A DNA stretch of 64,000 nt, from NCBI GenBank assembly GCA_004297935.1, contig SCRE01000005.1:124001-188000 (forward strand), given 5' to 3'. The translations under genes were made by a program, and so were the position numbers. The notes beneath the pieces were generated by a model that was not told the origin of the DNA, ran no database searches, and saw only the letters and a list, made by a program, of their open reading frames with translations. Positions 1-10,800 of the stretch are shown here, piece after piece. The DNA is from Microbacteriaceae bacterium (GTDB lineage Bacteria; Actinomycetota; Actinomycetes; Actinomycetales; Microbacteriaceae). Every line of letters begins with the position of its first letter. The stretch's first letter is position 1.

Positions 1-873
1 GCGTACGAGGCGTTGCGGGATGCCGGCGGCCGACTCGTCGGAGTGCCCGTCCTGGCCGACTTCGGCCCGGCGACGCCGGGTGCCGGAACCACGCTCGACG
101 GCTGGGATATGGCCGCTTTGGAGGCGTCGATCCGTCGCACGAGCCCCGTGCTTGCCTACGTGATGCCCGACTTCCAGAACCCAACCGGCCGCAGCATGTC
201 CGAGGAACTGCGCGTCCGATTGCTCGACGTCGCCGCCGGCCAGGGTACGGTCGTCGTCGCCGACGAGACGACGGCAGAGCTCGACATCGATCGGGCCGGT
301 CGCTTTCTGCCCCTGGCCGCATACGCGACCGGAAACCACAGCAGTGTCGTGTTGATCGGCTCGGCCAGCAAGAGCCTGTGGGGCGGGCTGCGGATCGGCT
401 GGATTCGCGCCGAAGCACCAATGATCCGGCGGCTCGCCGCCGTGCGCAGCGGAACCGACCTCGGCACTCCGATCCTTGAACAACTGATCGTCGCGCGACT
501 GCTGCCGGACGCCGAGCAGATCCGTGCGGAACGGGCGGTGCAGCTCGCGGCGGGGCGCGACGCGGTCGAGAGCAGGCTGGCGCGCGCGTTTCCCGACTGG
601 CACGTGCCGCGCGTGCATGGCGGTCTGGCGGCCTGGATCAACATCGATGTGCCGATGAGTTCTGCCCTCGCGTTGGCTGCGCGCAATCACGGTCTGCTGA
701 TCACAGCCGGTCCGCGCTTCGGCATCGACGGGGCGTTTGAGCGCTTCCTCCGGATGCCGATCACCGGGAGCGTCGATGAGGTGCAGCGGGCGGTCGCCGC
801 GCTGACACGGGCCTGGCCAGGGCTTGCGCAGCATCCGTTGCCCGATCCGGAGTACTTGGCAGCCGTGGTGTGA
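1..873 (+). CDS. PLP-dependent aminotransferase domain, MocR/GntR-like, C-terminal part (5' truncated by window edge)
   Basis: ORF 13..873; aminotransferase class I/II motifs such as YVMPDFQNPTGRSMS and SASKSLWGGLRIGW. Confidence 0.85.
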   Translation, partial: AYEALRDAGGRLVGVPVLADFGPATPGAGTTLDGWDMAALEASIRRTSPVLAYVMPDFQNPTGRSMSEELRVRLLDVAAGQGTVVVADETTAELDIDRAGRFLPLAAYATGNHSSVVLIGSASKSLWGGLRIGWIRAEAPMIRRLAAVRSGTDLGTPILEQLIVARLLPDAEQIRAERAVQLAAGRDAVESRLARAFPDWHVPRVHGGLAAWINIDVPMSSALALAARNHGLLITAGPRFGIDGAFERFLRMPITGSVDEVQRAVAALTRAWPGLAQHPLPDPEYLAAVV

Positions 874-886
874 GCACGGCAGTGTC

Positions 887-935
887 GCTGTGGCATAAGT
901 GCTGCGGCATAAGTGCTGTGGCATAAGTGCTGCGG
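887..935. repeat. 14-bp tandem repeat (gctgyggcataagt) x ~3.4
   Basis: Direct reading: gctgtggcataagt gctgcggcataagt gctgtggcataagt gctgcgg. Confidence 0.9.
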
Positions 936-1072
936 CGTCGGTGCAGGCACTGCAATGTTAGGCTCGCAACAACTGACGGCGCAGCCGACGCCATCCGTGG
1001 GTCCGTTGCGCACGGATTCGCTGCCCGTGGCATCCGCAGCCCGAGGCATGCGTCGCTTCCGAGGAGACCTCT

Positions 1073-4000
1073 GTGCACTTACTTGCCGTTCTGAGCATGA
1101 AGAACCGCGCGCTGATCGCCCTCGTGACGATCGTCGCGGCCGTCTTCGGCGGGTTCGCGCTCACCGGGCTCAAGCAGGAGCTGGCGCCATCGATTCAGTT
1201 CCCGCAGTTGGCGATCGTCACAAGCTACCCCGGTGCGTCGCCCGAGGTCGTCAACAACGATGTCAGCACACCGGTCGAGAAGGCGATCCAGGGTGTGCCC
1301 GATCTCGACAGCAGCTCCGCGGTGAGCAGCACGAACCAATCGCTGATCACGGCGAAGTTCAGCTATGGCACCGACCTGGCGACCGCCGAGCAGAAGCTCG
1401 ACCAGGCGATCAATCGCATCCAGTCGACCCTGCCGAGCGGGGTGACGCCGCAGGTATTCAGCGGGAGCATAGACGACCTGCCGGTCATTCAGCTCGCGGT
1501 CACCAGCAACGAAGACACGAAGACGCTCGGCGCCGACATCACCAGGTTGGCGCTTCCGGACATCCAAAAGGTGGAGGGTGTGAACGGAGCGCAGTTGATC
1601 GGAGCGATCGGCCAGCGTGTGACGATCACTCCGGATGCCGCCAAACTGGCCGCCGCCGGCCTCACCACCGCGTCGATCAAGACCGCCCTCGCACAGAACG
1701 GCGTGCTGCTGCCCGCCGGTTCGATCACCGAAGGCGGAAAGACCTACACGGTGCAGGCCGGCGAGAAGCTCAGCACGGTCGCCGACATCGCGGCACTTCC
1801 GCTGATCGGGCTCGCGCCGGCGAGGGCAACGGCTGGGAGCACGGCCGCGGGCGCCGGGATGGGCGCCGGGTCGGCGGCGCCGAGGACGATCGGCGACGTC
1901 GCATCCGTCGCTGAAACGGATGACCCGACCACCACGATCTCGCGGGTGAACGGCAGGCCCGCGCTGACGATCGCGGTCACGAAGCTGCCGAGCGCGAACA
2001 CCGTCGACGTGTCCAAGGGAGTTCGGGCCATCGAGTCAAGTCTCGAGTCGAAGCTCGGGCACGGCGCGAAGATCACCGTCGTGTTCGATCAGGCGCCGTT
2101 CATCCAGCAGTCGATCAGTTCCCTCGCGGAGGAGGGCCTGCTCGGTCTCGCCTTCGCGGTGATCGTGATCCTGGTGTTCCTGTTGTCGGTGCGGGCGACC
2201 CTGGTGACGGCGATCTCGATTCCGACCAGCGTGCTGATCACGTTCATCGTGATGCAAGCCACCGGATACACGCTCAACATCATCACGCTCGGCGGCCTGA
2301 CGATCGCCATCGGGCGGGTCGTCGACGACTCGATCGTCGTGATCGAGAACATCAAGCGACACCTGGTGCCCGGCGCCGATCGCGTTGTGACGATCATCCA
2401 CGCGGTGCGTGAGGTCGCCGGCGCGATCACCGCATCGACCATCACCACGGTCGCGGTCTTCCTGCCGATAGCGTTCGTCGGCGATGTCACGGGAGAGCTG
2501 TTCCGACCGTTCGCACTCACGGTGACGATCGCGCTATTGTCCTCGCTGCTGGTCGCTCTGACGATCGTTCCGGTGCTCGCGTACTGGTTCGTGCGCCCTC
2601 ATCCGCTGAAGCGACACGAGTCGGTGCCGGAGGATGATCCGACGTATCTGCCCGCAGCGGCCGGGCACGTCGATGAGCTCGAACACCCGTCTCGGCTGCA
2701 GCGCGGCTATCTGCCGATCATCCGCTGGACGCTGGGGCACTCGGTCTCGACCATCATCATCGCGGTGCTCGTTCTCGGCGGAACGATTGCGCTCGTGCCG
2801 CTGATGAAGACGAACTTCCTCGGCGAGACCGGGCAGAACACGCTGAGCATCACCCAGAAGCTCGCGCCGGGAACAAGCCTGCAAGCCCAGGATGACGCGG
2901 CGAGGGTGGTCGAGAAGAAGCTGATGGCCACTCCCGGCGTCAAGACCGTTCAGCTTTCGATCGGATCCAGTGGCAGCGCGCTGCGTGACGCGTTCACCGG
3001 CGGTGGTGGCGGCATCCAGTATTCGATCACCACGGCCGAGAGCGCGGACCAGGCGGCGCTGCAGTCGACGGTCGAAAAGGAGCTGAACGCGATTCCGGAT
3101 GCCGGAACCATCACCGTCGCGGCGTCCAGCGGGTTCGCGGGATCCAGCGATATCGAGGTCGACGTCTCCGCATCGACGAGTGCCGAGCTCGCCACGGCGA
3201 CGAACCGCATCGTCGACGCGGTGAAGAAGCTCGATTCGATCAAGCAGACCACGAGCAACCTCAGCGCGTCACTGCCGTACATCGCCGTCGTCATCGATCG
3301 TCAGAAGGCAGCGGAGGCCGGCCTCAGCGAGGTGGCCGTCGGCAGCATCGTCTCACAGGCCATGCAGCCGACGGCGATCGGCACCATCGCCATCGACAAC
3401 ACGACGCTGTCGATCTACCTACAGGATGCGGCGGACCCGACCACGACGGCAGCTTTGGCGGCGCTGCAGATTCCGACCGCGCGCGGTCCGGTCGCGCTGC
3501 ACACTCTGGCCGACGTCACTCGGACCACCGGTCCGGCCACGGTCACGACGCAGAAGGGGTTGCGCACGGCAGCGGTTTCCGCGACTCCGGCGACCGACAA
3601 TCTGGCCGTGTCGAATGCCGACGTGCAGAAGGCCCTCGACTCGACGAAACTGCCAGCAGGCGCCACGGCGACCATCGGCGGCGTGACGGCCAGCCAGTCG
3701 AGCGCCTTCTCGCAACTGGGCGTCGCTTTGCTCGCCGCCATCTTGATCGTGTACGTGGTGATGGTGGCGACCTTCCGTTCGCTGCGCCAGCCGCTGCTGT
3801 TGCTGATCTCGATTCCGTTCGCCGCAACGGGGGCGATCGCCCTGCAGGTGATCTCCGGGATCCCGCTCGGCGTCGCATCGCTGATCGGCGTGCTGATGCT
3901 GATCGGCATCGTCGTCACCAACGCGATCGTGCTCGTCGACCTGGTGAACCAGTATCGACGGCGCGGCATGACGGTTCCGGATGCCGTCGCGCACGGCTCG

Positions 4001-4297
4001 TCGCGCCGGTTGCGGCCGATTCTGATGACGGCGCTCGCCACGATCTTCGCGCTGCTGCCGATGGCGGTGGGGCTCACCGGGCATGGCGGCTTCATCTCGC
4101 AGCCGCTTGCGATCGTGGTGATCGGCGGGCTCGTCTCGTCAACGCTGATGACGCTGGTGGTGCTGCCGACGTTGTACAACCTGGTGGAGGGCGCCCGTGA
4201 GCGGCGGCTCGCGCGGCGTGCGGCGAAATCGGCGAAGGAGGCTGAAGCGGCGCCCGCGTTGGTCGAACTCGCAGCAGGAACGCGCCGCACGCGCTGA
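1073..4297 (+). CDS. RND efflux transporter permease subunit (HAE1/AcrB-like)
   Basis: 1074 aa; N-terminal TM then SIQFPQLAIVTSYPGASPEVV, GGLTIAIGRVVDDSIVVIENI, GIVVTNAIVLVDLVNQYR. Confidence 0.93.
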   Translation: MHLLAVLSMKNRALIALVTIVAAVFGGFALTGLKQELAPSIQFPQLAIVTSYPGASPEVVNNDVSTPVEKAIQGVPDLDSSSAVSSTNQSLITAKFSYGTDLATAEQKLDQAINRIQSTLPSGVTPQVFSGSIDDLPVIQLAVTSNEDTKTLGADITRLALPDIQKVEGVNGAQLIGAIGQRVTITPDAAKLAAAGLTTASIKTALAQNGVLLPAGSITEGGKTYTVQAGEKLSTVADIAALPLIGLAPARATAGSTAAGAGMGAGSAAPRTIGDVASVAETDDPTTTISRVNGRPALTIAVTKLPSANTVDVSKGVRAIESSLESKLGHGAKITVVFDQAPFIQQSISSLAEEGLLGLAFAVIVILVFLLSVRATLVTAISIPTSVLITFIVMQATGYTLNIITLGGLTIAIGRVVDDSIVVIENIKRHLVPGADRVVTIIHAVREVAGAITASTITTVAVFLPIAFVGDVTGELFRPFALTVTIALLSSLLVALTIVPVLAYWFVRPHPLKRHESVPEDDPTYLPAAAGHVDELEHPSRLQRGYLPIIRWTLGHSVSTIIIAVLVLGGTIALVPLMKTNFLGETGQNTLSITQKLAPGTSLQAQDDAARVVEKKLMATPGVKTVQLSIGSSGSALRDAFTGGGGGIQYSITTAESADQAALQSTVEKELNAIPDAGTITVAASSGFAGSSDIEVDVSASTSAELATATNRIVDAVKKLDSIKQTTSNLSASLPYIAVVIDRQKAAEAGLSEVAVGSIVSQAMQPTAIGTIAIDNTTLSIYLQDAADPTTTAALAALQIPTARGPVALHTLADVTRTTGPATVTTQKGLRTAAVSATPATDNLAVSNADVQKALDSTKLPAGATATIGGVTASQSSAFSQLGVALLAAILIVYVVMVATFRSLRQPLLLLISIPFAATGAIALQVISGIPLGVASLIGVLMLIGIVVTNAIVLVDLVNQYRRRGMTVPDAVAHGSSRRLRPILMTALATIFALLPMAVGLTGHGGFISQPLAIVVIGGLVSSTLMTLVVLPTLYNLVEGARERRLARRAAKSAKEAEAAPALVELAAGTRRTR

Positions 4298-4341
4298 GGG
4301 ATTCGGCGAAGTCGGGCTGGACGGGCGCAGCCGCTGCGTGC

Positions 4342-4731
4342 ATGATCGTCGCTATGGAGATTCTGCAGGTTGCTCAGCATGCCGATGATCTCGATCGGGC
4401 CGCCGCGTTCTACGAACTCTTGCTGGGCAGCAAGCCCGCAGCGCGATTCGATCCACCGGGCCTGTTGTTCTTCAACGTGGGGCGCTCGCGATTGCTGCTC
4501 GAGCGTGAGGCGGCATCCGCTCTGGTCTACCTGGAAGTCGACGACGTCGTCGCTCGCGTCGATGAGCTGCACGTGCTCGGTGTCGAGATCGTCGACGAAC
4601 CGCGCGTGATCTTCACCCACACCGACGACAGCCTCGGCCCGGCCGGAACCGATGAGTGGATGGCGTTCATCCGTGATAGCGAGGGCAACACGGTCGGCCT
4701 CGTCAGTCATGAGCCGCGGCACGACCCGTAG
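4342..4731 (+). CDS. VOC/glyoxalase-family protein
   Basis: 129 aa, AAAFYELLLGSKP...FIRDSEGNTVGLVSH; start may be the ATG at 4354. Confidence 0.8.
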   Translation: MIVAMEILQVAQHADDLDRAAAFYELLLGSKPAARFDPPGLLFFNVGRSRLLLEREAASALVYLEVDDVVARVDELHVLGVEIVDEPRVIFTHTDDSLGPAGTDEWMAFIRDSEGNTVGLVSHEPRHDP

Positions 4732-4787
4732 TCACCCGTCAGACCGCAGTTACGGCGCGGCCGGCCGTCGTGTCGCGACAGCACCGG

Positions 4788-5975
4788 TCACCCTGTGAGC
4801 ACGCCGTCCTTCCACACGCGCCTGACCAGCGGCACACCCGGCCGGTAGGCGAGGTGCAGATAGCTCGGTGCCGCCAGTTCCACCAGGTCGGCGCGGGTAC
4901 CGGGCTCGATGCGGCCGATGTCGGTGCGGCGAAGCGCCGCGGCGCCGCCGGCGGTCGCGGCCCAGAGCGCCTCGGCCGACGTCATGCGCATGTCGCGCAC
5001 CGCGATAGCGATGCAGAACGGCATCGACGACGTGAACGACGACCCCGGATTGCAATCGCTGGCCAGTGCCACGGTGACACCGGCGTCGATCAGGCGGCGA
5101 GCATCCGGATAGGGATGCCGTGTCGAGAATTCGACGCCGGCCAGCAGGGTGGCGACCGTGTTCGAACCGGCCAAGGCAGCGACATCACCGTCGGTCAGAT
5201 AGGTGCAGTGGTCGACGCTGGCCGCGTTCAGCTCGACTGCGAGCTGAACTCCGGGACCGGCACCGAGCTGGCTCGCATGCATCCGGATACCGAGCCCGCG
5301 CTCGGCGCCGGCCGTCAGGATACGTCTGCTCTGCTCCGGCGTGAACGCCCCGGATTCGCAGAACACATCGATCCAGCGCGCCGACGGTGCACACGCGTCG
5401 AGCATGTCGCCGACGACGAGATCGACGTAGCCGTCTGGATCATCCGCGAACTCCGGCGGCACGACGTGCGCGCCGAGGAAGGTGACCTCCTCGGTCACCG
5501 TGGCGGCGAGTTCGAGCAGACGACGCTCGTCGGCGACGGTCAGCCCGTAACCGCTCTTGATTTCGACCGTGGTCGTGCCTTGAGCGCGCATTTCCGCGAT
5601 CAGCACGGTCAGCCGGGCGAGCAGCTCGTCATCGGATGCCGCCCGCGTGGCCCGCACCGTACTGCGTATGCCGCCAGCGGTATATGGCGAACCGTCCATG
5701 CGCGCTTCGAATTCGGCCGAGCGATCCCCGGCGAACACGATGTGGCTGTGACTGTCGACGAAGCCCGGGATCATGGCCGCGCCGTGCAGGCTCGTGACGG
5801 TGTCGGCGACGGGTGCGGATGCTTCTGCATCGGCGCGCGAGCCGACCCAGGTGACCCGCCCGTCGTCGATGAGCACCGCGGCATCCGTCACGATGCCCAG
5901 TGCTGAGCCGTCGCCGGGGCTGTTCGGGTCGTTGGTGACGAGTTGGCCGATGTCGGTGATGAGTTCGGTGGGCAT
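4788..5975 (-). CDS. hutI: imidazolonepropionase
   Basis: ORF 4788..6359 trimmed to [52 protein letters not shown]. Confidence 0.93.
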   Translation of the reverse strand: MPTELITDIGQLVTNDPNSPGDGSALGIVTDAAVLIDDGRVTWVGSRADAEASAPVADTVTSLHGAAMIPGFVDSHSHIVFAGDRSAEFEARMDGSPYTAGGIRSTVRATRAASDDELLARLTVLIAEMRAQGTTTVEIKSGYGLTVADERRLLELAATVTEEVTFLGAHVVPPEFADDPDGYVDLVVGDMLDACAPSARWIDVFCESGAFTPEQSRRILTAGAERGLGIRMHASQLGAGPGVQLAVELNAASVDHCTYLTDGDVAALAGSNTVATLLAGVEFSTRHPYPDARRLIDAGVTVALASDCNPGSSFTSSMPFCIAIAVRDMRMTSAEALWAATAGGAAALRRTDIGRIEPGTRADLVELAAPSYLHLAYRPGVPLVRRVWKDGVLTG

Positions 5976-6000
5976 GTGGTCATCCTCCTCCTGCGGGCGC

Positions 6001-6109
6001 CGGTGGTCGAGTAGCGAGCGTGCGAGCGTATCGAGACTTCGCAGGACTACGGGATCGGTATGGGTATGGGTCTCGATACACTCGCTGGCGCTCGTTACTC
6101 GACCACCGG
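6001..6109. repeat. palindromic repeat family A, copy 1 (hutU-hutI intergenic)
   Basis: ggtggtcgagtagcgagcg...tcgagac / gtctcgatacactcgctggcgctcgttactcgaccacc inverted arms. Confidence 0.9.
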
Positions 6110-6117
6110 TACGGGGG

Positions 6118-7785
6118 CTAGTCGACCGGCGGAATCTCGAGCATGGGCACACGCAGGCCGCGTTCGCGGGCGATCTCGGTCGCGTGCTCATAGCCGGCGT
6201 CGACATGGCGCATGACCCCGGTGCCGGGATCGTTGACGAGCACCCGCGCGAGCTTCTCGGCGGCGAGCGGAGTGCCATCCGCAACCGTGACCTGGCCGGC
6301 GTGGATGGAGCGGCCGATGCCGACGCCGCCGCCGTGATGGATCGATACCCAGGTTGCACCGGATGCCGTGTTCAGCAGCGCGTTCAGCAGCGGCCAGTCG
6401 GCGATCGCATCCGAGCCGTCCTTCATGCCCTCGGTCTCGCGATACGGGGAGGCGACGGAGCCGGAGTCGAGGTGGTCGCGGCCGATCACGATCGGTGCGG
6501 AGATCTCTCCAGACGCGACCAGCTCGTTGAACTTCAGACCGGCGAGATGGCGCTCCTGGTAGCCGAGCCAGCAGATGCGCGCCGGCAGTCCTTCGAAGTG
6601 CACCTTCTCCTGCGCCTGGGTGATCCAGCGGCGCAGATGCTCGTCCTCGGGAAACAGCTCGAGAATCGCGCGGTCGGTCGCCGCAATGTCGGCCGGGTCA
6701 CCGGAGAGGGCAGCCCAGCGGAACGGGCCCTTGCCCTCTTCGAACAGCGGGCGGATGTATGCGGGCACGAACCCCGGGAACTCGAATGCGCGCTCGAAGC
6801 CACCGAGCTTCGCCTCAGCGCGGATCGAGTTGCCGTAATCGAAGACCTCGGCGCCGGCATCCTGGAACGCGACCATCGCGGCGACCTGGGCGGCCATCGA
6901 TGCGCGGGCTTTGGCGGTGAAGCCTTCAGGGTCTGCGGCGGCAGCCTCGTGCCATTCTTCGACGGAGATGCCGATGGGCAGGTAGCTGAGCGGGTCATGC
7001 GCGCTCGTCTGGTCGGTGACGATGTCGATCGGCGTGCCGCGTCTCAGCAGCTCGGGGAACACCGTCGCCGCATTGCCGACGAGCCCGACGGACAGCGCCC
7101 GCCGCTCACCCTTCGCAGCGGTAACACGTGCGATCGCGTCGTCCAGGTCGTCGGTGAGCTCGTCGAGGTAGCCGTGGTCGACGCGACGCTGGAGGCGGTC
7201 GCGGTCGACGTCCACGATGAGAACGACGCCCTCGTTCATCGTCACAGCCAAGGGTTGAGCGCCGCCCATGCCGCCGCATCCGCCGGTCAAAGTGAGCGTG
7301 CCGGCGAGGCTGCCGTCGAACCTTTTGTCCGCGATCGCAGCGAACGTCTCATAGGTGCCCTGCAGTATGCCCTGGGTGCCGATGTAGATCCAGCTGCCCG
7401 CGGTCATCTGGCCGTACATCGTGAGGCCGAGTTCTTCGAGTCGGCGGAATTCGGGCCAGGTGGCCCAGTCCGGCACGAGGTTCGAGTTGGCGATGAGCAC
7501 GCGCGGCGCCCATTCGTGCGTGCGGAACACGCCGACCGGCTTGCCGGACTGCACGAGCAGCGTCTCATCCGATTCGAGTGTGGTGAGCGTGCGGATGATC
7601 GCGTCGTAGGCGTCCCAGCTGCGGGCGGCGCGGCCGGTGCCGCCGTAGACGACGAGGTCGTCGGGGCGCTCGGCGACCTCCGGGTCGAGGTTGTTCATCA
7701 GCATCCGCATGGGAGCCTCGGTCTGCCAGGTTTTGGCCGTCAGAGTGGTGCCTCGTGGTGCGCGTACGGCGCGTGATGTAGCCAT
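6118..7785 (-). CDS. hutU: urocanate hydratase
   Basis: ORF 6118..7905, likely start [53 protein letters not shown]. Confidence 0.95.
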   Translation of the reverse strand: MATSRAVRAPRGTTLTAKTWQTEAPMRMLMNNLDPEVAERPDDLVVYGGTGRAARSWDAYDAIIRTLTTLESDETLLVQSGKPVGVFRTHEWAPRVLIANSNLVPDWATWPEFRRLEELGLTMYGQMTAGSWIYIGTQGILQGTYETFAAIADKRFDGSLAGTLTLTGGCGGMGGAQPLAVTMNEGVVLIVDVDRDRLQRRVDHGYLDELTDDLDDAIARVTAAKGERRALSVGLVGNAATVFPELLRRGTPIDIVTDQTSAHDPLSYLPIGISVEEWHEAAAADPEGFTAKARASMAAQVAAMVAFQDAGAEVFDYGNSIRAEAKLGGFERAFEFPGFVPAYIRPLFEEGKGPFRWAALSGDPADIAATDRAILELFPEDEHLRRWITQAQEKVHFEGLPARICWLGYQERHLAGLKFNELVASGEISAPIVIGRDHLDSGSVASPYRETEGMKDGSDAIADWPLLNALLNTASGATWVSIHHGGGVGIGRSIHAGQVTVADGTPLAAEKLARVLVNDPGTGVMRHVDAGYEHATEIARERGLRVPMLEIPPVD

Positions 7786-7837
7786 ACCAACAGCACACAC
7801 GAGAGCGGATGCCGCGGCAACCGCACCCGCGCGCCTT

Positions 7838-7855
7838 CTGTCCGGTATCTCGGAC
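7838..7855. promoter_or_regulatory. candidate hut-regulator operator upstream of hutU
   Basis: CTGTCCGGTATCTCGGAC; GTCCG-N6-CGGAC palindrome matching the site in the hutH/IclR promoter region. Confidence 0.45.
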
Positions 7856-7935
7856 GAGCAGCGTGTCCGCGGTCTTCGCGCTGGACTCACACCGCCTTCA
7901 CGCACGCCGGGTCCGCGCCGCCTTCACGCAACCGT

Positions 7936-8018
7936 CACGCTGAACCGGAGTTTGACGATGTCCCGGATTGGCAGCCGGTTGCCGGCCCGAGTTGGCGCGC
8001 AATCTCCGGTTCAGCGTG
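7936..8018. repeat. palindromic repeat family B, copy 1
   Basis: Perfect 15-bp inverted arms CACGCTGAACCGGAG ... CTCCGGTTCAGCGTG around ggcagccggttgcc. Confidence 0.85.
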
Positions 8019-8050
8019 AGCAACGTGGCACGTTTGGGGGCCGTCGATAC

Positions 8051-9088
8051 TCAGCGCAGGCTTCCGGCGGCGACCGCAGCGATTTCGTCGGCGACCGCTG
8101 CGAGCAACTGAGAATGCAGCCGCCATTGTTGCCAGTACAGCGGCACCCGGATGTCGTCCTCGCCGATCGCGACCAACTCACCGGCCGCTTCCAACTCTCC
8201 GATCTGCGCAGCAGGGAGCATGCCCCAGCCGAAGCCGAGCCGCACTGCGCTGAAGAACTCGCTCGAGGCCGGGATGAAGTGGCGCGGCGGTGCGGGCGGC
8301 CCGCCGCCGCGTTCGCCTGTCTCACCGCTGCGCTCACTCAACCCGTCGCCGCGCTCGGCCGGCTCGCTGCCCTGCCCGCCCGTCGCGGCATGTCGCCGCA
8401 GGTAGCGGTCCTGGAGGTCGTCGCTGCGGTCGTAAATGACGACCGGCGCAACGCGCAGGGCGGATGCCGTCACCCCGTTCGCAAACCATCGTGTCGCGAA
8501 CTCGGGGCTGGCCATCGGGCGGTACCGCATCCGCCCGAGCGGGCGCACAATGCATCCTTGCACCGGCTCGGAGACCGAGGTGATCGCTGCCATGACACTG
8601 CCATCGCGCAGCCGGGCGGTCGAATGGTCCTGATCCTCCCGGAAGACGTCGAAGACCACGCGCTGGGTCGATGCGACTCGCGCCAGCGCGGGCAGCGCCC
8701 AGGTGGCGAGTGAGTCGGAGTTGATGACGAGAGGGATCGAGGTGAAGGGGCCGGCAGCATCCGCATTGCCGAGGTTGGCATTCGCTGGGCCCGCTGCATC
8801 CGACACCGCAGTGCTCGCGGTGCTCGCGTCGACGCCGAGCGCGCGCGCCGTCTCGTCTTCGAGCAGCGTCACCTGGCGGGCAAGTCGCAGAACAGCCTCG
8901 CCCGATTCAGTGACGCGCACGGGTTTGACGCGCTGCAACAGCACCCGCCCGACGGCGCCCTCGAGCGCTTTGATGCGCTGGCTGATGGCCGACGGCGTGA
9001 CGCGAAGCTGCTGTGCGGCTGCGTCGAACGTGCCGCCGTCGACGACGGCTACGAAGGCGCGGAGCTGGTCCAGTTGCAGTTCCATCAT
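8051..9088 (-). CDS. LysR-family regulator (ArgP/LysG-like), divergent from lysE
   Basis: MMELQLDQLRAFVAVVDGGTFDAAAQQLRVTPSAISQRIKALEGAVGRVLLQR; adjacent divergent LysE exporter. Confidence 0.9.
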   Translation of the reverse strand: MMELQLDQLRAFVAVVDGGTFDAAAQQLRVTPSAISQRIKALEGAVGRVLLQRVKPVRVTESGEAVLRLARQVTLLEDETARALGVDASTASTAVSDAAGPANANLGNADAAGPFTSIPLVINSDSLATWALPALARVASTQRVVFDVFREDQDHSTARLRDGSVMAAITSVSEPVQGCIVRPLGRMRYRPMASPEFATRWFANGVTASALRVAPVVIYDRSDDLQDRYLRRHAATGGQGSEPAERGDGLSERSGETGERGGGPPAPPRHFIPASSEFFSAVRLGFGWGMLPAAQIGELEAAGELVAIGEDDIRVPLYWQQWRLHSQLLAAVADEIAAVAAGSLR

Positions 9089-9101
9089 TAGCAATACTAA
9101 T
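9087..9101. promoter_or_regulatory. candidate LysR operator ATTAG-N5-CTAAT
   Basis: ATTAGCAATACTAAT in the lysR/lysE divergent intergenic, T-N11-A type, overlapping the lysR start codon. Confidence 0.5.
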
Positions 9102-9157
9102 GCATCCGTAGAAACATTAGCTAGTATGAATACACATTGCTCTCTAGAGTCGAGGTC

Positions 9158-9784
9158 ATGGAGAGCCTGCCCACGCTGATCGCGATATCGGCGGCCGGGC
9201 TGGGGCTCGGGCTGTCGCTGATCGTGGCGATCGGCGCGCAGAACGCGTATGTGCTGCGGCAGGGCATCCGCCGGGAGCACATCGCGGTGATCGTCGCGAT
9301 CTGCGCCCTGTCGGATCTCGTGCTGATTCTGCTCGGCATTTCCGGGATCGGGTTTGTGATCAAGCAGTTCCCAGCGGCACTCACGGTGATCCGGTTCGCT
9401 GGAGTTGCCTTCCTCTTCGGCTACGGGCTACTCGCCGGGCGGCGTGCGTTCATGCGTCAGGTATTGCAGACAGATGCGTCCGCCCCGCGACCGTCGCTGC
9501 GCACGGCCATGCTGACGGTGCTGGCCCTGACCTGGCTGAACCCGCACGTGTATCTCGACACGGTGCTGCTGCTCGGCTCCGTCGCGAACACTCATGGGGA
9601 CCCCGGCCGCTGGGCATTCGGCCTCGGAGCCGCCATCGCAAGCGTGGTCTGGTTCGCGCTACTCGGCTTCGGCGCACGCTTTCTCGGCCCGCTCTTCGCG
9701 CGCCCGATCGCGTGGCGGGTACTGGATGCGGCGATCGCGGTCACCATGATCGCCCTCGGCATCCGGTTGCTGCTGGGCGCGTAG
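9158..9784 (+). CDS. LysE/ArgO-family amino-acid exporter
   Basis: LSLIVAIGAQNAYVLRQGIRREHIAVIVAICALSD, LALTWLNPHVYLDTVLLLG. Confidence 0.93.
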   Translation: MESLPTLIAISAAGLGLGLSLIVAIGAQNAYVLRQGIRREHIAVIVAICALSDLVLILLGISGIGFVIKQFPAALTVIRFAGVAFLFGYGLLAGRRAFMRQVLQTDASAPRPSLRTAMLTVLALTWLNPHVYLDTVLLLGSVANTHGDPGRWAFGLGAAIASVVWFALLGFGARFLGPLFARPIAWRVLDAAIAVTMIALGIRLLLGA

Positions 9785-9885
9785 ATGCTGCAGCAGCGCG
9801 CGGCCGGCGCGGGCAGCGCACGCGGCCGGCGCATGGCGACCGGGGCGCAGCGGAGTGTGCCACCAGCGGGGGATAGTGTGGCGCT

Positions 9886-10716
9886 ATGCCGTCTCCCGCT
9901 TCCGCCACCTCGCTGTCCGAACGATTCCTCGCACTGCACCACGGGGCTACACCGCTGCTACTGCCCAACCCGTGGGATGTCGGGTCCGCCCGTCTGTTCG
10001 CCGCGATGGGCTTTCACGCGCTGGCGACGACCAGCAGTGGGTTCGCGGCATCCGTTGGGCGTCTGGACGGTCAGGTGACGCGTGACGAGGCGCTGGCGCA
10101 CGCCGCTGAAATCGTGCGTGCGACGACATTGCCGGTCAGCGCCGATCTGGAGAACGGGTTCGGCGCCGACCTCGCTGCTGTCGCGGACAGCTACACGCTC
10201 GCGGCGCAAAGCGGGTTGGCCGGCGGATCAATTGAAGATTCGGCAGATGATCCGGATGCCCCGGTGCTCGACATCGGGGCGGCAGCGGACCGGGTGCGCG
10301 CAGCCGCCGAGGCGGCTCACGGTGTCGACCCGCAGTTCGTACTCACCGGGCGTGCCGAGAACTATTTCCACGAGCGCCCTGACCTTGCCGACACGATCCG
10401 CCGGTTGCAGGCGTATCAGGAGGCCGGTGCCGACGTGTTGTATGCGCCGGGGGTGACGCGGGCTGAAGACATCCGCTCGATCGTGACGTCGGTGGATCGC
10501 CCGGTCAACGTGCTCGCGCGGCCGACGGCGCTGACGGTCGCCGAACTCGGCGCACTCGGGGTTGCCCGGATCTCGGTCGGCGGGGCATTCGCGTTCGCCG
10601 CTTTCGGTGCGGCTGCGGAAGCCGCCCGCGAGTTTCTGGCGGACGGGACGTACGGCTTCGCGGCGCAGTCGCGGGCCGGCAGCGAAGCGGTCGTCGCGGC
10701 GTTCGGCGACGCCTGA
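9886..10716 (+). CDS. isocitrate lyase/PEP mutase-family protein
   Basis: LPNPWDVGSARLFAAMGFHALATTSSGFA, VSADLENGFG, ILTGRAENY-type motif (VLTGRAENYFHERPDL). Confidence 0.9.
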   Translation: MPSPASATSLSERFLALHHGATPLLLPNPWDVGSARLFAAMGFHALATTSSGFAASVGRLDGQVTRDEALAHAAEIVRATTLPVSADLENGFGADLAAVADSYTLAAQSGLAGGSIEDSADDPDAPVLDIGAAADRVRAAAEAAHGVDPQFVLTGRAENYFHERPDLADTIRRLQAYQEAGADVLYAPGVTRAEDIRSIVTSVDRPVNVLARPTALTVAELGALGVARISVGGAFAFAAFGAAAEAAREFLADGTYGFAAQSRAGSEAVVAAFGDA

Positions 10717-10800
10717 GCACCCGAACACCTGAGCACCTGAGCACTGATGCTTGGCGCGCGGCGATGCGCGGACCGGAACGCGTGCGGGAGAATCGCAGTC

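Noticed and set aside
3415-4722. 435-aa minus-strand ORF
   Set aside because: Antisense to the RND pump and VOC gene; no motif.
4770-5906. 378-aa plus-strand ORF
   Set aside because: Antisense to hutI; no domain signature.
5773-7776. 667-aa plus-strand ORF
   Set aside because: Antisense to hutU/hutI, no recognisable domain, composition artefact.
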